A stretch of DNA of 64,000 nt from Aquiflexum balticum DSM 16537 (GTDB lineage Bacteria > Bacteroidota > Bacteroidia > Cytophagales > Cyclobacteriaceae), in NCBI RefSeq assembly GCF_900176595.1, contig NZ_LT838813.1, positions 1,832,501 to 1,896,500 of the forward strand, given 5' to 3'. The first letter of the stretch is position 1; each line of letters opens with the position of its first letter. This document shows positions 37,659 to 45,797 of this stretch, piece after piece. The notes below the pieces were generated by a model that was not told where the DNA came from, did no database searches, and worked only from the letters and a program-made list of their open reading frames with translations. The position numbers were made by a program, and so were the translations under genes.

Positions 37659-37767
37659 CCTTGTCACCTCGACGGCAGGTCTTGTCCGCCGTGGCGGAAG
37701 AGGTCTATTGCTCATTACAGGTTACAGATATCTCTCCACGATAGTTATCGGGATCGATATGACAAGG
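37659..37767. repeat. CCTTGTCA palindromic dispersed repeat, copy A
   Basis: It starts CCTTGTCACCTCGA and ends TCGATATGACAAGG, which are near-perfect inverted ends. The interior contains a GC-rich insert with TCCGCCGTGGCGGA and a second imperfect palindrome (GATATCTC). This is one of at least six related copies in the window. Confidence 0.8.
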
Positions 37768-37823
37768 AGAAGCCAATTACACAATTGATCCAATTTCCGC
37801 ATTCAATACTTCAAATGGCGTAT

Positions 37824-37919
37824 CCTTGTCACCTTGACGGCAGGTCTTGTCCGCCGTGGCGGAAGAGATCTAAGACCTTCAAGTCAGAACTGATATCTCC
37901 TGACTTCGATATGACAAGG
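37824..37919. repeat. CCTTGTCA palindromic dispersed repeat, copy B
   Basis: It starts CCTTGTCACCTTGACGG and ends TCGATATGACAAGG. It contains the same GC-rich TCCGCCGTGGCGGA insert as copy A, which lies about 57 bp to the left in the same orientation. Confidence 0.8.
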
Positions 37920-38003
37920 AGAAGCCCTTAACACTACCAATCTTACATATAAGCATTCAATTGCAAACAATTAATAAGATATCTGCTCCAAATACTTCCG
38001 GAA

Positions 38004-38993
38004 TTACCTCTCCCTATCCACCAAATTTTGTGTAAGGTCCAAAAGTTCCTGAAATTGGTTCTGATAAGGTACTTTCAGGGAAGCGAATTCAGAAAAGCCT
38101 TTGTCAAAGTATTCCTTCATTTTGGATTCGGTCAGTTCTTTTATGCCCAATTCATCATAAATAGCAGTGACCGCTCCGACTTTTTCCGCCTTATCAAAAT
38201 CTTTGGCCTCAATCCAGTTTTCCAATAAAGTCTTGGTGTCTCCCTTGGCCAGTTCTTTTGCTTTGAGCAAGAGGAAAGTTTTTTTGTTGGAAATAATATC
38301 TCCCCCAACCTGTTTCCCAAACTTCGTCTTATCCGCATAGACATCCAAAAGATCATCTTTCAATTGAAAACCGATGCCGATATTGACTCCAAAATTATAA
38401 AGATGCAGGGCGTCCGCTTTGGGCGCGCCGGCCATTATGGCTCCAAACTGTAGCGCAAAACCAAGGAGAACAGCTGTTTTCAAGCGGATCATATCGATGT
38501 AATCTTCCTCGGATACCGTGGGAAGGGTTTCGAAGTTCATGTCCTTCTGCTGTCCCTCGCAGACCTCTGCGGCAGTTTTGTTGAAAAACCTGATGCACTC
38601 ATGGAGTTTGTCTGCTTCAATTTCAAGCAGCATATCATAAGCTTTGACCAGCATGACATCTCCCGAAAGGATAGCTGTATTGGCATTCCATTTTTCATGG
38701 ACTGTTTGGTTCCCTCTTCGCAGCGGGGCATCGTCCATGATGTCATCGTGCATCAAAGTGAAATTGTGGAAGACCTCAACGGCCAAGGCAGGAGTGAGGA
38801 TGTTCTGAAAATCCTCTCTGTACAGTGAATAGGCCATTAATGTGAGAAGGGGACGGATGCGTTTCCCTCCCAAACTCATGATATAGGCTATTGGCTCGTA
38901 AAGTTCTTTGGGTGATTCTCCGTATGAAAATCCTTGGATATGGTTTTCCAAGGCATGTAATAATTTATCGGCGCTTTTTTTGGCTTGGTTCAT
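38004..38993 (-). CDS. Polyprenyl diphosphate synthase
   Basis: A 329-residue trans-isoprenyl diphosphate synthase, starting at MNQAKKSADKLL (ATG at 38993). It has the allylic substrate motif FHNFTLMHDDIMDDAPLRRG, i.e. DDxxD, and the second aspartate-rich motif KDDLLDVYAD. GGKRIRP for diphosphate binding is near residue 45. The residues before the first motif (FHNF) are compatible with a geranylgeranyl or longer product, but chain length is not determined. Its start overlaps the end of rnr by about 29 bp on the same strand, suggesting co-transcription. Confidence 0.9.
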   Translation of the reverse strand: MNQAKKSADKLLHALENHIQGFSYGESPKELYEPIAYIMSLGGKRIRPLLTLMAYSLYREDFQNILTPALAVEVFHNFTLMHDDIMDDAPLRRGNQTVHEKWNANTAILSGDVMLVKAYDMLLEIEADKLHECIRFFNKTAAEVCEGQQKDMNFETLPTVSEEDYIDMIRLKTAVLLGFALQFGAIMAGAPKADALHLYNFGVNIGIGFQLKDDLLDVYADKTKFGKQVGGDIISNKKTFLLLKAKELAKGDTKTLLENWIEAKDFDKAEKVGAVTAIYDELGIKELTESKMKEYFDKGFSEFASLKVPYQNQFQELLDLTQNLVDRER

Positions 38994-41151
38994 TATCAGC
39001 AAATTCCAGGTCTATTGTTCTCCTATCAATATCCGTCGCAACTACACGGACCATTACTTTATCCCCCAAAGTGATCATTTTTTTATTTTTCGACCCAATA
39101 AGTCGCATGTTTTTTTCATCAAAATCATAATAATCGTCTTTCATGTCCTGAACACGAATCATTCCTTCGCATTTGGTTTCCGTGATTTCCACAAAAACAC
39201 CCCACTCGGTAACACCTGCCACAATGCCTTCATAGTCTTTTTCCTCAGCAAGGGACATAAATTCCACTTGTTTGTACTTGATGGAAGCCCTTTCGGAATC
39301 GGCGGCTCTTTTTTCCCTTGTGGAGGAATGAAGACATTTTTCTTCCCATTCTTCCTCATTGGGAGATTTTCCGCCATCGAGGTAATGTTGAAGCAAGCGG
39401 TGCACCATCATGTCGGGGTACCTCCTGATAGGGGAGGTAAAATGGGTGTAATGTTTAAATGCCAAACCAAAGTGTCCCTTGGGTTCGGTGGTATATTTGG
39501 CTTTGGCCATACTTCTTATGGCCAATTGTTCCAAAACATTCTGCTCAGGTTTTCCGACGATTTCGTCCATCAGCTTATTGAGCGCTGCAGATACCCTTTC
39601 TCCTTCACCGATTTTGACCTCATGGCCAAACTTCTTGGCAAAGTTGGCAAATGTTTCCAATCGCTCTGCGTCGGGATTGTCATGGATTCTATATACAAAG
39701 GTATCATTGCCTTTGTTTTTGTTGTACACATATTCCGCCACGGTACGATTGGCCAAAAGCATAAATTCCTCGATCAGTTTGTGGATGTCTTTCCTTTCTT
39801 TGACAAAAAGCCCAAGCGGTTTTCCTTTTTCATCCAATTTGAACTTGACCTCAACCGTTTCAAAATTCACCGCCCCTTTGTCAAATCTTCTTTTGCGAAG
39901 TTTCTTCGCCAGATCATTGAGTAAGGTGAGTTCCTGATAAAAGTCTCCGGATTGATTGTCAATATTTTCCTGCCCTTCTTCATAGGCAAATCTTCTGTCT
40001 GAATGCGTTACAGTCCGCCCAATCCAATGCTTGAGGACATCCGCATTTTCATCCATTTCAAAAACACAGGAAAAAGTCAGTTTGTCTTCATTGGGTCTTA
40101 AGGAACAAAGTCCGTTGCTCAACCTTTCCGGTAGCATTGGGATAGTTCTGTCCACCAAATATACAGAGGTGGCCCTGTCATAGGCTTCTCTTTCCAAACC
40201 TGTTTTAGGTTTTACATAATAGGTGACATCAGCGATGTGGACACCGATTTCAAGGTTTCCATTGTCCAGTTTTCTGTAGGAAATGGCATCATCAAAATCC
40301 TTGGCATCCGCGGGGTCAATGGTGAATGTAGGCACATCCCGCATGTCCCTTCTGTTTTTGATTTCAGAACTTGGGATTTCATCAGGGATGGCATTCGCCT
40401 CTTCTTCGACAGCTTTGGGATATTCGAAAGGCAATCCAAATTCCGCCATGATGGAGTGGATTTCCACTTCGTGTTCACCGGCTTTACCGAGTACACGTGT
40501 GACTTTCCCCGTAGGATTTTTGTCATCTTCCCGCCAATCGGAAAGTTTGACAACTACTTTTTGATTGTGTTGGGCACCGCCCAAATCTCCCAAATGCACA
40601 AAAATATCATGGTGCATTTTCTTGAAATCAGGCACGACAAAGGCATATCTTGGGGATATTTCAATCCGTCCTACAAACTCATCCCTGCTTCTATTTACAA
40701 TTTCCAACACTTTTCCTTCCAGTCTTCCGGTGCTTCCTTTGGTCGGATAGACCATAATTCTGACCCTATCTCCATCGAGGGCATGTTTGAGGTCTGCTTC
40801 TTTCACCAAAACATCTTCTTCCAAATCGTGTTTGGGATCCGGCTTGATAAATGCAAATCTGGGGTTTACAAAATCAACCTCACCTTCTACAAATTCCGGT
40901 TCTTTGACCGAGGAGAAGTAATTTCTTGGTGTTTTGGACACAGAACCTGCTGCGGCCAATTTATGCAAAGTCGGTTCTACTCCGCCTTTGGTGACGGAGT
41001 CTCTGATTTCCAGTTTTTTGATGATCTGTTTGGCATTGAATTCTTTGCCATAATTATTGTCCAAAAAATTAAGGACTTTTCTTGCCAACTGGGAGGCATC
41101 CATCACTTTCCCGCCTTTCTTCCCCTGTTGATTGTTTGATTTTCTTCCCAT
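38965..41151 (-). CDS. rnr: Ribonuclease R
   Basis: A 728-residue 3'-5' exoribonuclease of the RNB family. A lysine-rich N-terminus and a winged-helix-like segment (residues about 20-75) are followed by cold-shock/OB domains. The RNB catalytic domain has the signature TIDPADAKDFDDAISY with clustered metal-binding aspartates (residues about 278-292). A C-terminal S1 domain (about 640-712) ends in KKRR. It degrades structured RNA and takes part in RNA quality control. It is followed by the polyprenyl synthase gene with overlapping ends. Length is usual for the family. Confidence 0.96.
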   Translation of the reverse strand: MGRKSNNQQGKKGGKVMDASQLARKVLNFLDNNYGKEFNAKQIIKKLEIRDSVTKGGVEPTLHKLAAAGSVSKTPRNYFSSVKEPEFVEGEVDFVNPRFAFIKPDPKHDLEEDVLVKEADLKHALDGDRVRIMVYPTKGSTGRLEGKVLEIVNRSRDEFVGRIEISPRYAFVVPDFKKMHHDIFVHLGDLGGAQHNQKVVVKLSDWREDDKNPTGKVTRVLGKAGEHEVEIHSIMAEFGLPFEYPKAVEEEANAIPDEIPSSEIKNRRDMRDVPTFTIDPADAKDFDDAISYRKLDNGNLEIGVHIADVTYYVKPKTGLEREAYDRATSVYLVDRTIPMLPERLSNGLCSLRPNEDKLTFSCVFEMDENADVLKHWIGRTVTHSDRRFAYEEGQENIDNQSGDFYQELTLLNDLAKKLRKRRFDKGAVNFETVEVKFKLDEKGKPLGLFVKERKDIHKLIEEFMLLANRTVAEYVYNKNKGNDTFVYRIHDNPDAERLETFANFAKKFGHEVKIGEGERVSAALNKLMDEIVGKPEQNVLEQLAIRSMAKAKYTTEPKGHFGLAFKHYTHFTSPIRRYPDMMVHRLLQHYLDGGKSPNEEEWEEKCLHSSTREKRAADSERASIKYKQVEFMSLAEEKDYEGIVAGVTEWGVFVEITETKCEGMIRVQDMKDDYYDFDEKNMRLIGSKNKKMITLGDKVMVRVVATDIDRRTIDLEFADNEPSQKKRR

Positions 41152-41158
41152 AAAAGGT

Positions 41159-41230
41159 TTATTTCCAATTGTTTAATTTCAGGCCCTTGATCTGTCGGAA
41201 ATGGGCCTGGTTATTTGTTATTAATTCCAT
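41159..41230 (-). pseudogene. Possible remnant of a VapC-type PIN toxin C-terminus
   Basis: A 23-codon frame ending ELITNNQAHFRQIKGLKLNNW plus K closely resembles the C-terminal end of VapC PIN toxins (consensus LVTNNxxHFxxIPGLxxENW). The rest of a PIN domain is absent. The 89-residue gene just upstream on the same strand could be the surviving antitoxin-like partner. Evidence is from one short motif only. Confidence 0.4.
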
Positions 41231-41261
41231 ATCTGAATTTTTGAAAAAGTTAATCAAGATT

Positions 41262-41531
41262 TCAGTCCTTAAAAAAGTCACTTTCAAATGTCTCAATATT
41301 TCGGTTACTTTTAAGCCTGTTTTTAGGTAAATCCACGGTAAGTTCTCTGATTAAATCCGGATCTTCAACTTTGTCCAGAAATTCCCTAAAAGATAAAATT
41401 TGTTCTATCCTTGATTTTCTGGAATCTAAATTATCGATAATTCTATCTAGCTCTATCAATTCTTCCTCAGATAGGTTTTCGATCTTATCCAAAACTCTCT
41501 TTTTAATAATCTCAAGTGATTTGGTTTTCAT
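41262..41531 (-). CDS. Small unknown protein, antitoxin-like
   Basis: An 89-residue, highly charged, helical protein beginning MKTKSLEIIKKRVLDKIENLSEEE. I do not recognise a family. Size, charge and position just before a PIN-like C-terminal remnant suggest an orphan antitoxin. It lies 64 bp after the DUF4143 ATPase on the same strand and may be transcribed with it. Confidence 0.5.
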   Translation of the reverse strand: MKTKSLEIIKKRVLDKIENLSEEELIELDRIIDNLDSRKSRIEQILSFREFLDKVEDPDLIRELTVDLPKNRLKSNRNIETFESDFFKD

Positions 41532-41595
41532 CAGGAGTTTCTTTTTATAAAGTTAATAAAAAACTTATAGCAGAATTGGTTCCAATTTGGTTTTA

Positions 41596-42753
41596 TTATC
41601 CAAAGTCTCTCCAAGCCACCAAATTTCCTGCACTTCTTTTTTGCGAAGTATCCCCACCATACACCAGTGATTTGTTTAAATTTTTGATTTGGGAAATTTC
41701 TTCAAATTTGGCCAGCCCATCAAACATTTTAGTTTTGATAGTTTGGGACGCTTTGAATTCAATGATTTCTATTTGATCACCCTTGTCGACCAAAAGGTCG
41801 ATTTCATTTCCAGCAGCATCCCGCCAAAACCATAGGTCTTGAGGATTGTTTTGATGGTGCATCTGTTTTAAATACTCAGCAATCATCATGTTTTCAAACA
41901 ATGCACCCTTAATCGGATTTGCCAGTAAACTTTCCGTTTTACTGATTTTAAGCAAGTGACATAATAAACCTGTGTCATAGAAATAAAGCTTTGGTGTTTT
42001 GACTATCCTTTTATTGTAGTTTTTATGGTATGGGTATAGTTGAAACGTAATGAAGCTTTGTTCTAATGCCGATAGCCATGCTTTTGCTGTGGGTTGACTG
42101 ATGCCGCATTCATTGGCCAATGCATTCAGATTCAGTAATTGTCCTGCCCTAGCAGCGCAAAATGAAAGGAAGTTTTGGAAAATCCTTAAATCCCTGATGG
42201 CAACAAGTTCACTTATATCCCTGTTGATATAAGTCTCAATATAATTGGAGTAAAAGACCTTTGATGGAATATCCCTATCATAAATGGCTGGGTAATATCC
42301 TTTAATAAGTGAATTCAAATAGTTCTCTCCCAATAATCCTTCATTTTTTAATTCCTTTAAATCAAAGGGGAATAATTTGAAAATTGCAACTCTGCCGGCA
42401 AGGCTTTGTGTGATGCTGTGCATCAAGTGGAAATTCTGCGAACCTGAAAGGACATAAATACCCATTTCCCCACTTCTATCATCTACGATATTTTGGATGT
42501 ATGAAAACAATTCGGGAACCCGTTGAACTTCATCAAAAATGACATGTGAGTGAAATTCTTTCAAAAATCCATTAGGATCTGACTCAGCAAAATTTCTGTT
42601 ATCAGGATTTTCTAAGCTGATATACCTGTAATCCGGAAATAAATTTTTGAGTAGCGTAGTCTTCCCGGATTGTCTTGGTCCGGTCAAAGCAATGATCGGA
42701 TACATTGGTGCTATCATCTTGATCGCAGAAACTATTTCCCTAGAAACCAACAT
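41596..42753 (-). CDS. AAA_14 / DUF4143 ATPase
   Basis: A 385-residue protein. The Walker A motif GPRQSGKTT is at residues 25-33 and the Walker B motif HVIFDEVQ is near 70-77. A winged-helix segment with NECGISQPTAKAWLSALEQ (about 215-235) is followed by the DUF4143 C-terminal part, including FWRDAAGNEIDLLVDKGDQIEIIEFK. That last part contains the D...E-x-K pattern of a nuclease-like fold. Such proteins are common and variable in Bacteroidota and their role is unclear. Four 22-bp direct repeats lie immediately upstream of its start. Confidence 0.88.
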   Translation of the reverse strand: MLVSREIVSAIKMIAPMYPIIALTGPRQSGKTTLLKNLFPDYRYISLENPDNRNFAESDPNGFLKEFHSHVIFDEVQRVPELFSYIQNIVDDRSGEMGIYVLSGSQNFHLMHSITQSLAGRVAIFKLFPFDLKELKNEGLLGENYLNSLIKGYYPAIYDRDIPSKVFYSNYIETYINRDISELVAIRDLRIFQNFLSFCAARAGQLLNLNALANECGISQPTAKAWLSALEQSFITFQLYPYHKNYNKRIVKTPKLYFYDTGLLCHLLKISKTESLLANPIKGALFENMMIAEYLKQMHHQNNPQDLWFWRDAAGNEIDLLVDKGDQIEIIEFKASQTIKTKMFDGLAKFEEISQIKNLNKSLVYGGDTSQKRSAGNLVAWRDFG

Positions 42754-42776
42754 GTTTTTATTTCAAATTTAGGGCT

Positions 42777-42864
42777 AATTTTGAAATATCACAAGCTGAA
42801 CTTTGAAATAACATGACTTAAACTTTGAAATAACATTAACTGAATTTTGATTTGACATGCGTAT
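42777..42864. promoter_or_regulatory. Four 22-bp direct repeats (iterons) upstream of the DUF4143 ATPase
   Basis: On the plus strand the units begin AATTTTGAAATATC (42777), AACTTTGAAATAAC (42799), AACTTTGAAATAAC (42821) and AATTTTGATTTGAC (42843). Each is exactly 22 bp. An inverted partial copy, TTTTTATTTCAAATTT, lies at about 42756-42771, next to the ATG. The spacing of about two helical turns places all units on one DNA face. Likely an operator array. Confidence 0.6.
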
Positions 42865-43105
42865 ATTTAGTTTGAAAGCAGGAAAAGTGAATAAATTAAT
42901 CCATTTCAATTCTATGGTTGGAAGGCGGCTAATTTCTATTAAAAACGTAAAGAGGGCCTTTTTTAATATCCTAATATCCATCAATATCCACAATTCTATT
43001 TCAATTTATCCCGAATCCCATACGGTCTTGGGATTTTCGATTTCAACCTTATTTCCATCACATCCCGAATCACTTCGCTCTCGGGACCTTCACTTTGCTC
43101 CAATT
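42865..43105. other. Intergenic region with small inverted repeats
   Basis: It contains TCCCGAATCCCATACGG followed by a CATCCCGAATCAC...CTCTCGGGAC segment, i.e. two related CCCGA blocks with inverted partners. I see no gene here. Confidence 0.4.
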
Positions 43106-43840
43106 TCATTCAGAAGAATCCTTATTAATAATTTCAATCTCCAAATCAGGCGGAAGTCCCTGAAATGCCAGATAAATCTGGGCGGTGACCAAGACATCCC
43201 TCAAACAATATTCCCGGATTTTTTCAAGATTTTTTTTATGGTAATAGGCTTCATTGACCTGGGAACCATCAATTCCTTCTTTGGAGGTGGGGATGTCAAA
43301 AATAGCTGCTAAAAGCTCCAATCTTGTGTAGTGCTTGTAATCTCCGAATTTCCAAAGTTCAAGCGTGTCCAGATGCCGGACTTCCCAAGGTTTTTTGCCA
43401 GCTATCTGTAAAGGTTCTGGAAGTGGAATTCTGTTGACCAGGATCCTACGGCTCAAATAAGGAAAGTCAAATTCCTTTCCGTTATGGGCACAAAGTATCC
43501 ACTTTTTTCTGTGCAGCAATTCCACAAATGCCGTAAGGGTATCATATTCCTGTTCTTCGGCAAAACTTTTGGTCCTGAATTCCATTTTATTTTCCTCTTC
43601 TACAAAATGAAAATAGCCCACACTTACACAGATGACTTTTCCGAATTCGGCGTAGATGCCTGCTTTATTGAAAAAGAGACTTCCAGGTTCGATTTCAGAA
43701 TCCTTTGATTGGATATGCTTTTCTTTTTTGAGCCATTCTTCCTGAAGTCTTGGGTGCAATGCTTCAAAAGCTTCTTCCTGAGAGGCTGTCTCAATATCCA
43801 AAAAAAGGATATCGCTCAATTCATTGAAAAAATTTACCAT
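43106..43840 (-). CDS. DEDD-type 3'-5' exonuclease (PolB exonuclease-like)
   Basis: A 244-residue RNase H-fold exonuclease. The exo I motif is FLDIETA (D15, E17), exo II is AHNGKEFDFPYL (about 120-131) and exo III is REYCLRDVLVT (about 213-223). This set matches the group described as related to the exonuclease domain of DNA polymerase B. It probably trims single-stranded DNA or RNA, though the natural substrate is unknown. It lies in tandem with the 133-residue gene upstream (11-bp gap). Confidence 0.85.
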   Translation of the reverse strand: MVNFFNELSDILFLDIETASQEEAFEALHPRLQEEWLKKEKHIQSKDSEIEPGSLFFNKAGIYAEFGKVICVSVGYFHFVEEENKMEFRTKSFAEEQEYDTLTAFVELLHRKKWILCAHNGKEFDFPYLSRRILVNRIPLPEPLQIAGKKPWEVRHLDTLELWKFGDYKHYTRLELLAAIFDIPTSKEGIDGSQVNEAYYHKKNLEKIREYCLRDVLVTAQIYLAFQGLPPDLEIEIINKDSSE

Positions 43841-43851
43841 AGCTAAAATTG

Positions 43852-44253
43852 TTATCCGTGAAGGACACCTTCCATATCCAATTCAGGAATATAGATCATA
43901 TTGGAGGGGTCCATACTGCCTACTGTAAAGATAAACTTTTTGTCGAAAATCTGATCAAGGATATAGTAACTGACCCAATATTCATTGTTGAGGGCAAACA
44001 GTGCAGGATCGATGGGCTCAATCTTGGCGATGGATTCCGAACCCAACTCCTGTATCATATGCCGCAAAGTGGAGGTTTTCTTTTCCTCCCCGTCAATAAT
44101 CCCATATCCTTTGGAAGTAATCATGACAGTATTCAGTTCAATCATATTGAGATTGATAATATATACCCCCCATTCAATATTTCCATTGATGTTTTCTTTG
44201 GCAATGGCCAGTTTTACTCCGGTGACCGGGTGAAAGTCGATGTCTTTTTTCAT
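43852..44253 (-). CDS. Conserved protein of unknown function (133 aa)
   Basis: A soluble alpha/beta protein beginning MKKDIDFHPVTGVKLAIAKE, with WGVYIINLN, MITSKGYG and FALNNEYWVSYYILDQIFDKKF segments. I recognise it as a recurring Bacteroidota hypothetical protein but know of no function. It is encoded 11 bp upstream of the DEDD exonuclease on the same strand, so the two may act together. Confidence 0.7.
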   Translation of the reverse strand: MKKDIDFHPVTGVKLAIAKENINGNIEWGVYIINLNMIELNTVMITSKGYGIIDGEEKKTSTLRHMIQELGSESIAKIEPIDPALFALNNEYWVSYYILDQIFDKKFIFTVGSMDPSNMIYIPELDMEGVLHG

Positions 44254-44259
44254 GGGTTA

Positions 44260-44326
44260 GAGGTGAGAGATAAGACGTTGGATATGAGAGCCAAGAGACA
44301 AGAATCAAGAGCCAAGACAAGGTGAT
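44260..44326. repeat. Purine-rich AGAGCCAAGAGACAAGA tract
   Basis: Imperfect repeats of GAGAGCCAAGAGACAAGAAT type. It is the same family as at 45551-45660 and 58317-58410. Confidence 0.6.
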
Positions 44327-44394
44327 TCAGCGGTTAAATCTAATTTTTATATCAACTATATTTCAATATTATTTCAGATGTATTTCCATTTTAT

Positions 44395-45111
44395 TTAAAC
44401 CAACTCCATCTCAAACAACTCAATAATATGTCTTTTGACTTTTTCTTTGACTTCTGAGATTTCTATAGGTCTTCCCAATTCGAGGTGGAGGGAAGTCACG
44501 GCTTTGTCGGGGATGCCGCAAGGGACGATATTGTTGAAGTAAGTGATATCAGAATTCACATTGAAGGCAAAACCGTGCATGGTCACCCATCTGCTGGATT
44601 TGACGCCTAAGGCACAGATTTTTCTGGGATTCTTTTGTGTTTCATGATCCAGCCAAACTCCTGTCAAACCTTCAATCCTTCCAGCTTCAATACCATATTC
44701 TGCCAATGTCAAAATAATGGCTTCCTCCAAAAATCTCAGGTATTTGTGTATATCCGTAAAGAAGTTATCCAAGTCGATGATGGGATATCCTACCAACTGG
44801 CCGGGGCCATGATAGGTGATGTCCCCGCCACGGTTGATTTTGTAGAAGGTGGCGTTTTTTTCCTTCAGGCCATCCTCATCCAACAATAAGTGGGATAGTT
44901 CACCGCTTTTCCCCAAAGTATACACATGGGGATGTTCCACAAAAATCAGGTAATTTTCAGATGGCTTTTGGAGCTCTGGAGAAGATTTCCTGTTTTCGAT
45001 TTTCAGTGCAACGGTTTTTGCAAACAACTCTTCCTGAAAATCCCATGTTTCCTGGTAATCCTTTAGGCCAAGGTCTAGAAATTTTACTTTTTTATTGATA
45101 ACTTGATTCAC
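44395..45111 (-). CDS. lipB: Octanoyl-[acyl-carrier-protein]:protein N-octanoyltransferase
   Basis: A 238-residue enzyme that moves the octanoyl group from ACP to lipoyl domains, the first step of lipoate synthesis. The signature RGGDITYHGPGQLVGYP is present. The catalytic acid/base is K171 (ALGVKSSRWVT) and the acyl-thioester cysteine is C198 (NNIVPCGIPDKAVTS). Length fits the family. It is divergent from yraN. Confidence 0.96.
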   Translation of the reverse strand: MNQVINKKVKFLDLGLKDYQETWDFQEELFAKTVALKIENRKSSPELQKPSENYLIFVEHPHVYTLGKSGELSHLLLDEDGLKEKNATFYKINRGGDITYHGPGQLVGYPIIDLDNFFTDIHKYLRFLEEAIILTLAEYGIEAGRIEGLTGVWLDHETQKNPRKICALGVKSSRWVTMHGFAFNVNSDITYFNNIVPCGIPDKAVTSLHLELGRPIEISEVKEKVKRHIIELFEMELV

Positions 45112-45194
45112 AGTTTTGAAGAGTTGCTGCTTTGCAACAAGTGTTTTTAATTATAGGTTCTCAAAGAGTTTTTCAAAAATAAACAATTATTGCC

Positions 45195-45551
45195 ATGGCA
45201 GAACACAATGACAAAGGAAAGGAAGCCGAAGACTTGGCAAGGGAATGGCTGAGTGGACGTGGCTATGAATTTGTAGAGGCCAATTACCGCTACAGTCACG
45301 CCGAAATTGACCTGATATTCAAGTATAAAGGAATCCTGGTTTTTGTAGAGGTCAAATATCGAAGTGGGACGGGATTTGGTTATGCCGAGGAGTTTGTGGA
45401 CTATACCAAGCGCAAACTGATAGTCAAGGCTGCTGACCATTATATCCATGAAAAAGACTGGCACAAGGATATCCGTTTTGACATAGTAGGAGTATACAGG
45501 GACAAAAACGGCAATGTGAATTTCAGGCAGTTTGAGGATGCGTTTTATTAG
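45195..45551 (+). CDS. YraN / UPF0102 family protein
   Basis: A 118-residue predicted endonuclease-fold protein. It shows KGKEAEDLAREWLSGRGYEFVEANYR, then AEIDLIFKYKGILVFVEVKYR, the D-x(n)-E-x-K pattern (D38, E52, K54) of PD-(D/E)xK folds. A biochemical role is not established for most members. It is a single gene followed by a repeat tract. Confidence 0.92.
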   Translation: MAEHNDKGKEAEDLAREWLSGRGYEFVEANYRYSHAEIDLIFKYKGILVFVEVKYRSGTGFGYAEEFVDYTKRKLIVKAADHYIHEKDWHKDIRFDIVGVYRDKNGNVNFRQFEDAFY

Positions 45552-45660
45552 AGGGGAGAAGCGAGAGGCGAGAGCCAAGAATCAAGAAGAAAAGCCTGCC
45601 CCGAGTATCGGGGAGAAAAGAGCCAAGAGTCAAGAGCCAAGACGCGATAGTTGAGAAGGG
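45551..45660. repeat. Purine-rich repeat tract with CCCGAGTATCGGGG hairpin
   Basis: AGAGCCAAGAATCAAGA-like units surround a hairpin CCCGAGTATCGGGGAG (45600-45615). The hairpin and its flanks recur at 58372-58394. This is a dispersed intergenic element. Confidence 0.7.
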
Positions 45661-45715
45661 AGAAAAATGAAACGTAAATTAAAATTTGAGTTAAAAATGG
45701 CTGACCAAAGCTTTG

Positions 45716-45768
45716 CCTTGTCATATCGACCGTAGGGAGATATCTATAACCCTAAATCGGAGAATAGA
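45716..45768. repeat. CCTTGTCA palindromic repeat, copy C, left part (interrupted by IS110)
   Basis: It begins CCTTGTCATATCGACCG and continues TAGGGAGATATCTATA through TAGACCTCTCC, as in copy E. At about 45769 the match stops. The expected remainder, TCGAGGTGACAAGG, resumes at 47361 beyond the IS110 element. Confidence 0.65.
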
Positions 45769-45797
45769 CCTCTCCCTTGCGTACCAATGACATAAAA

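Noticed and set aside
38908-41139. Long plus-strand frames opposite rnr and the polyprenyl synthase
   Set aside because: Both minus-strand genes are complete with catalytic motifs; the antisense products look like random hydrophobic sequence.
42775-42993. 72-codon frame upstream of the DUF4143 ATPase
   Set aside because: It consists largely of the 22-bp iterons and has no recognisable content.
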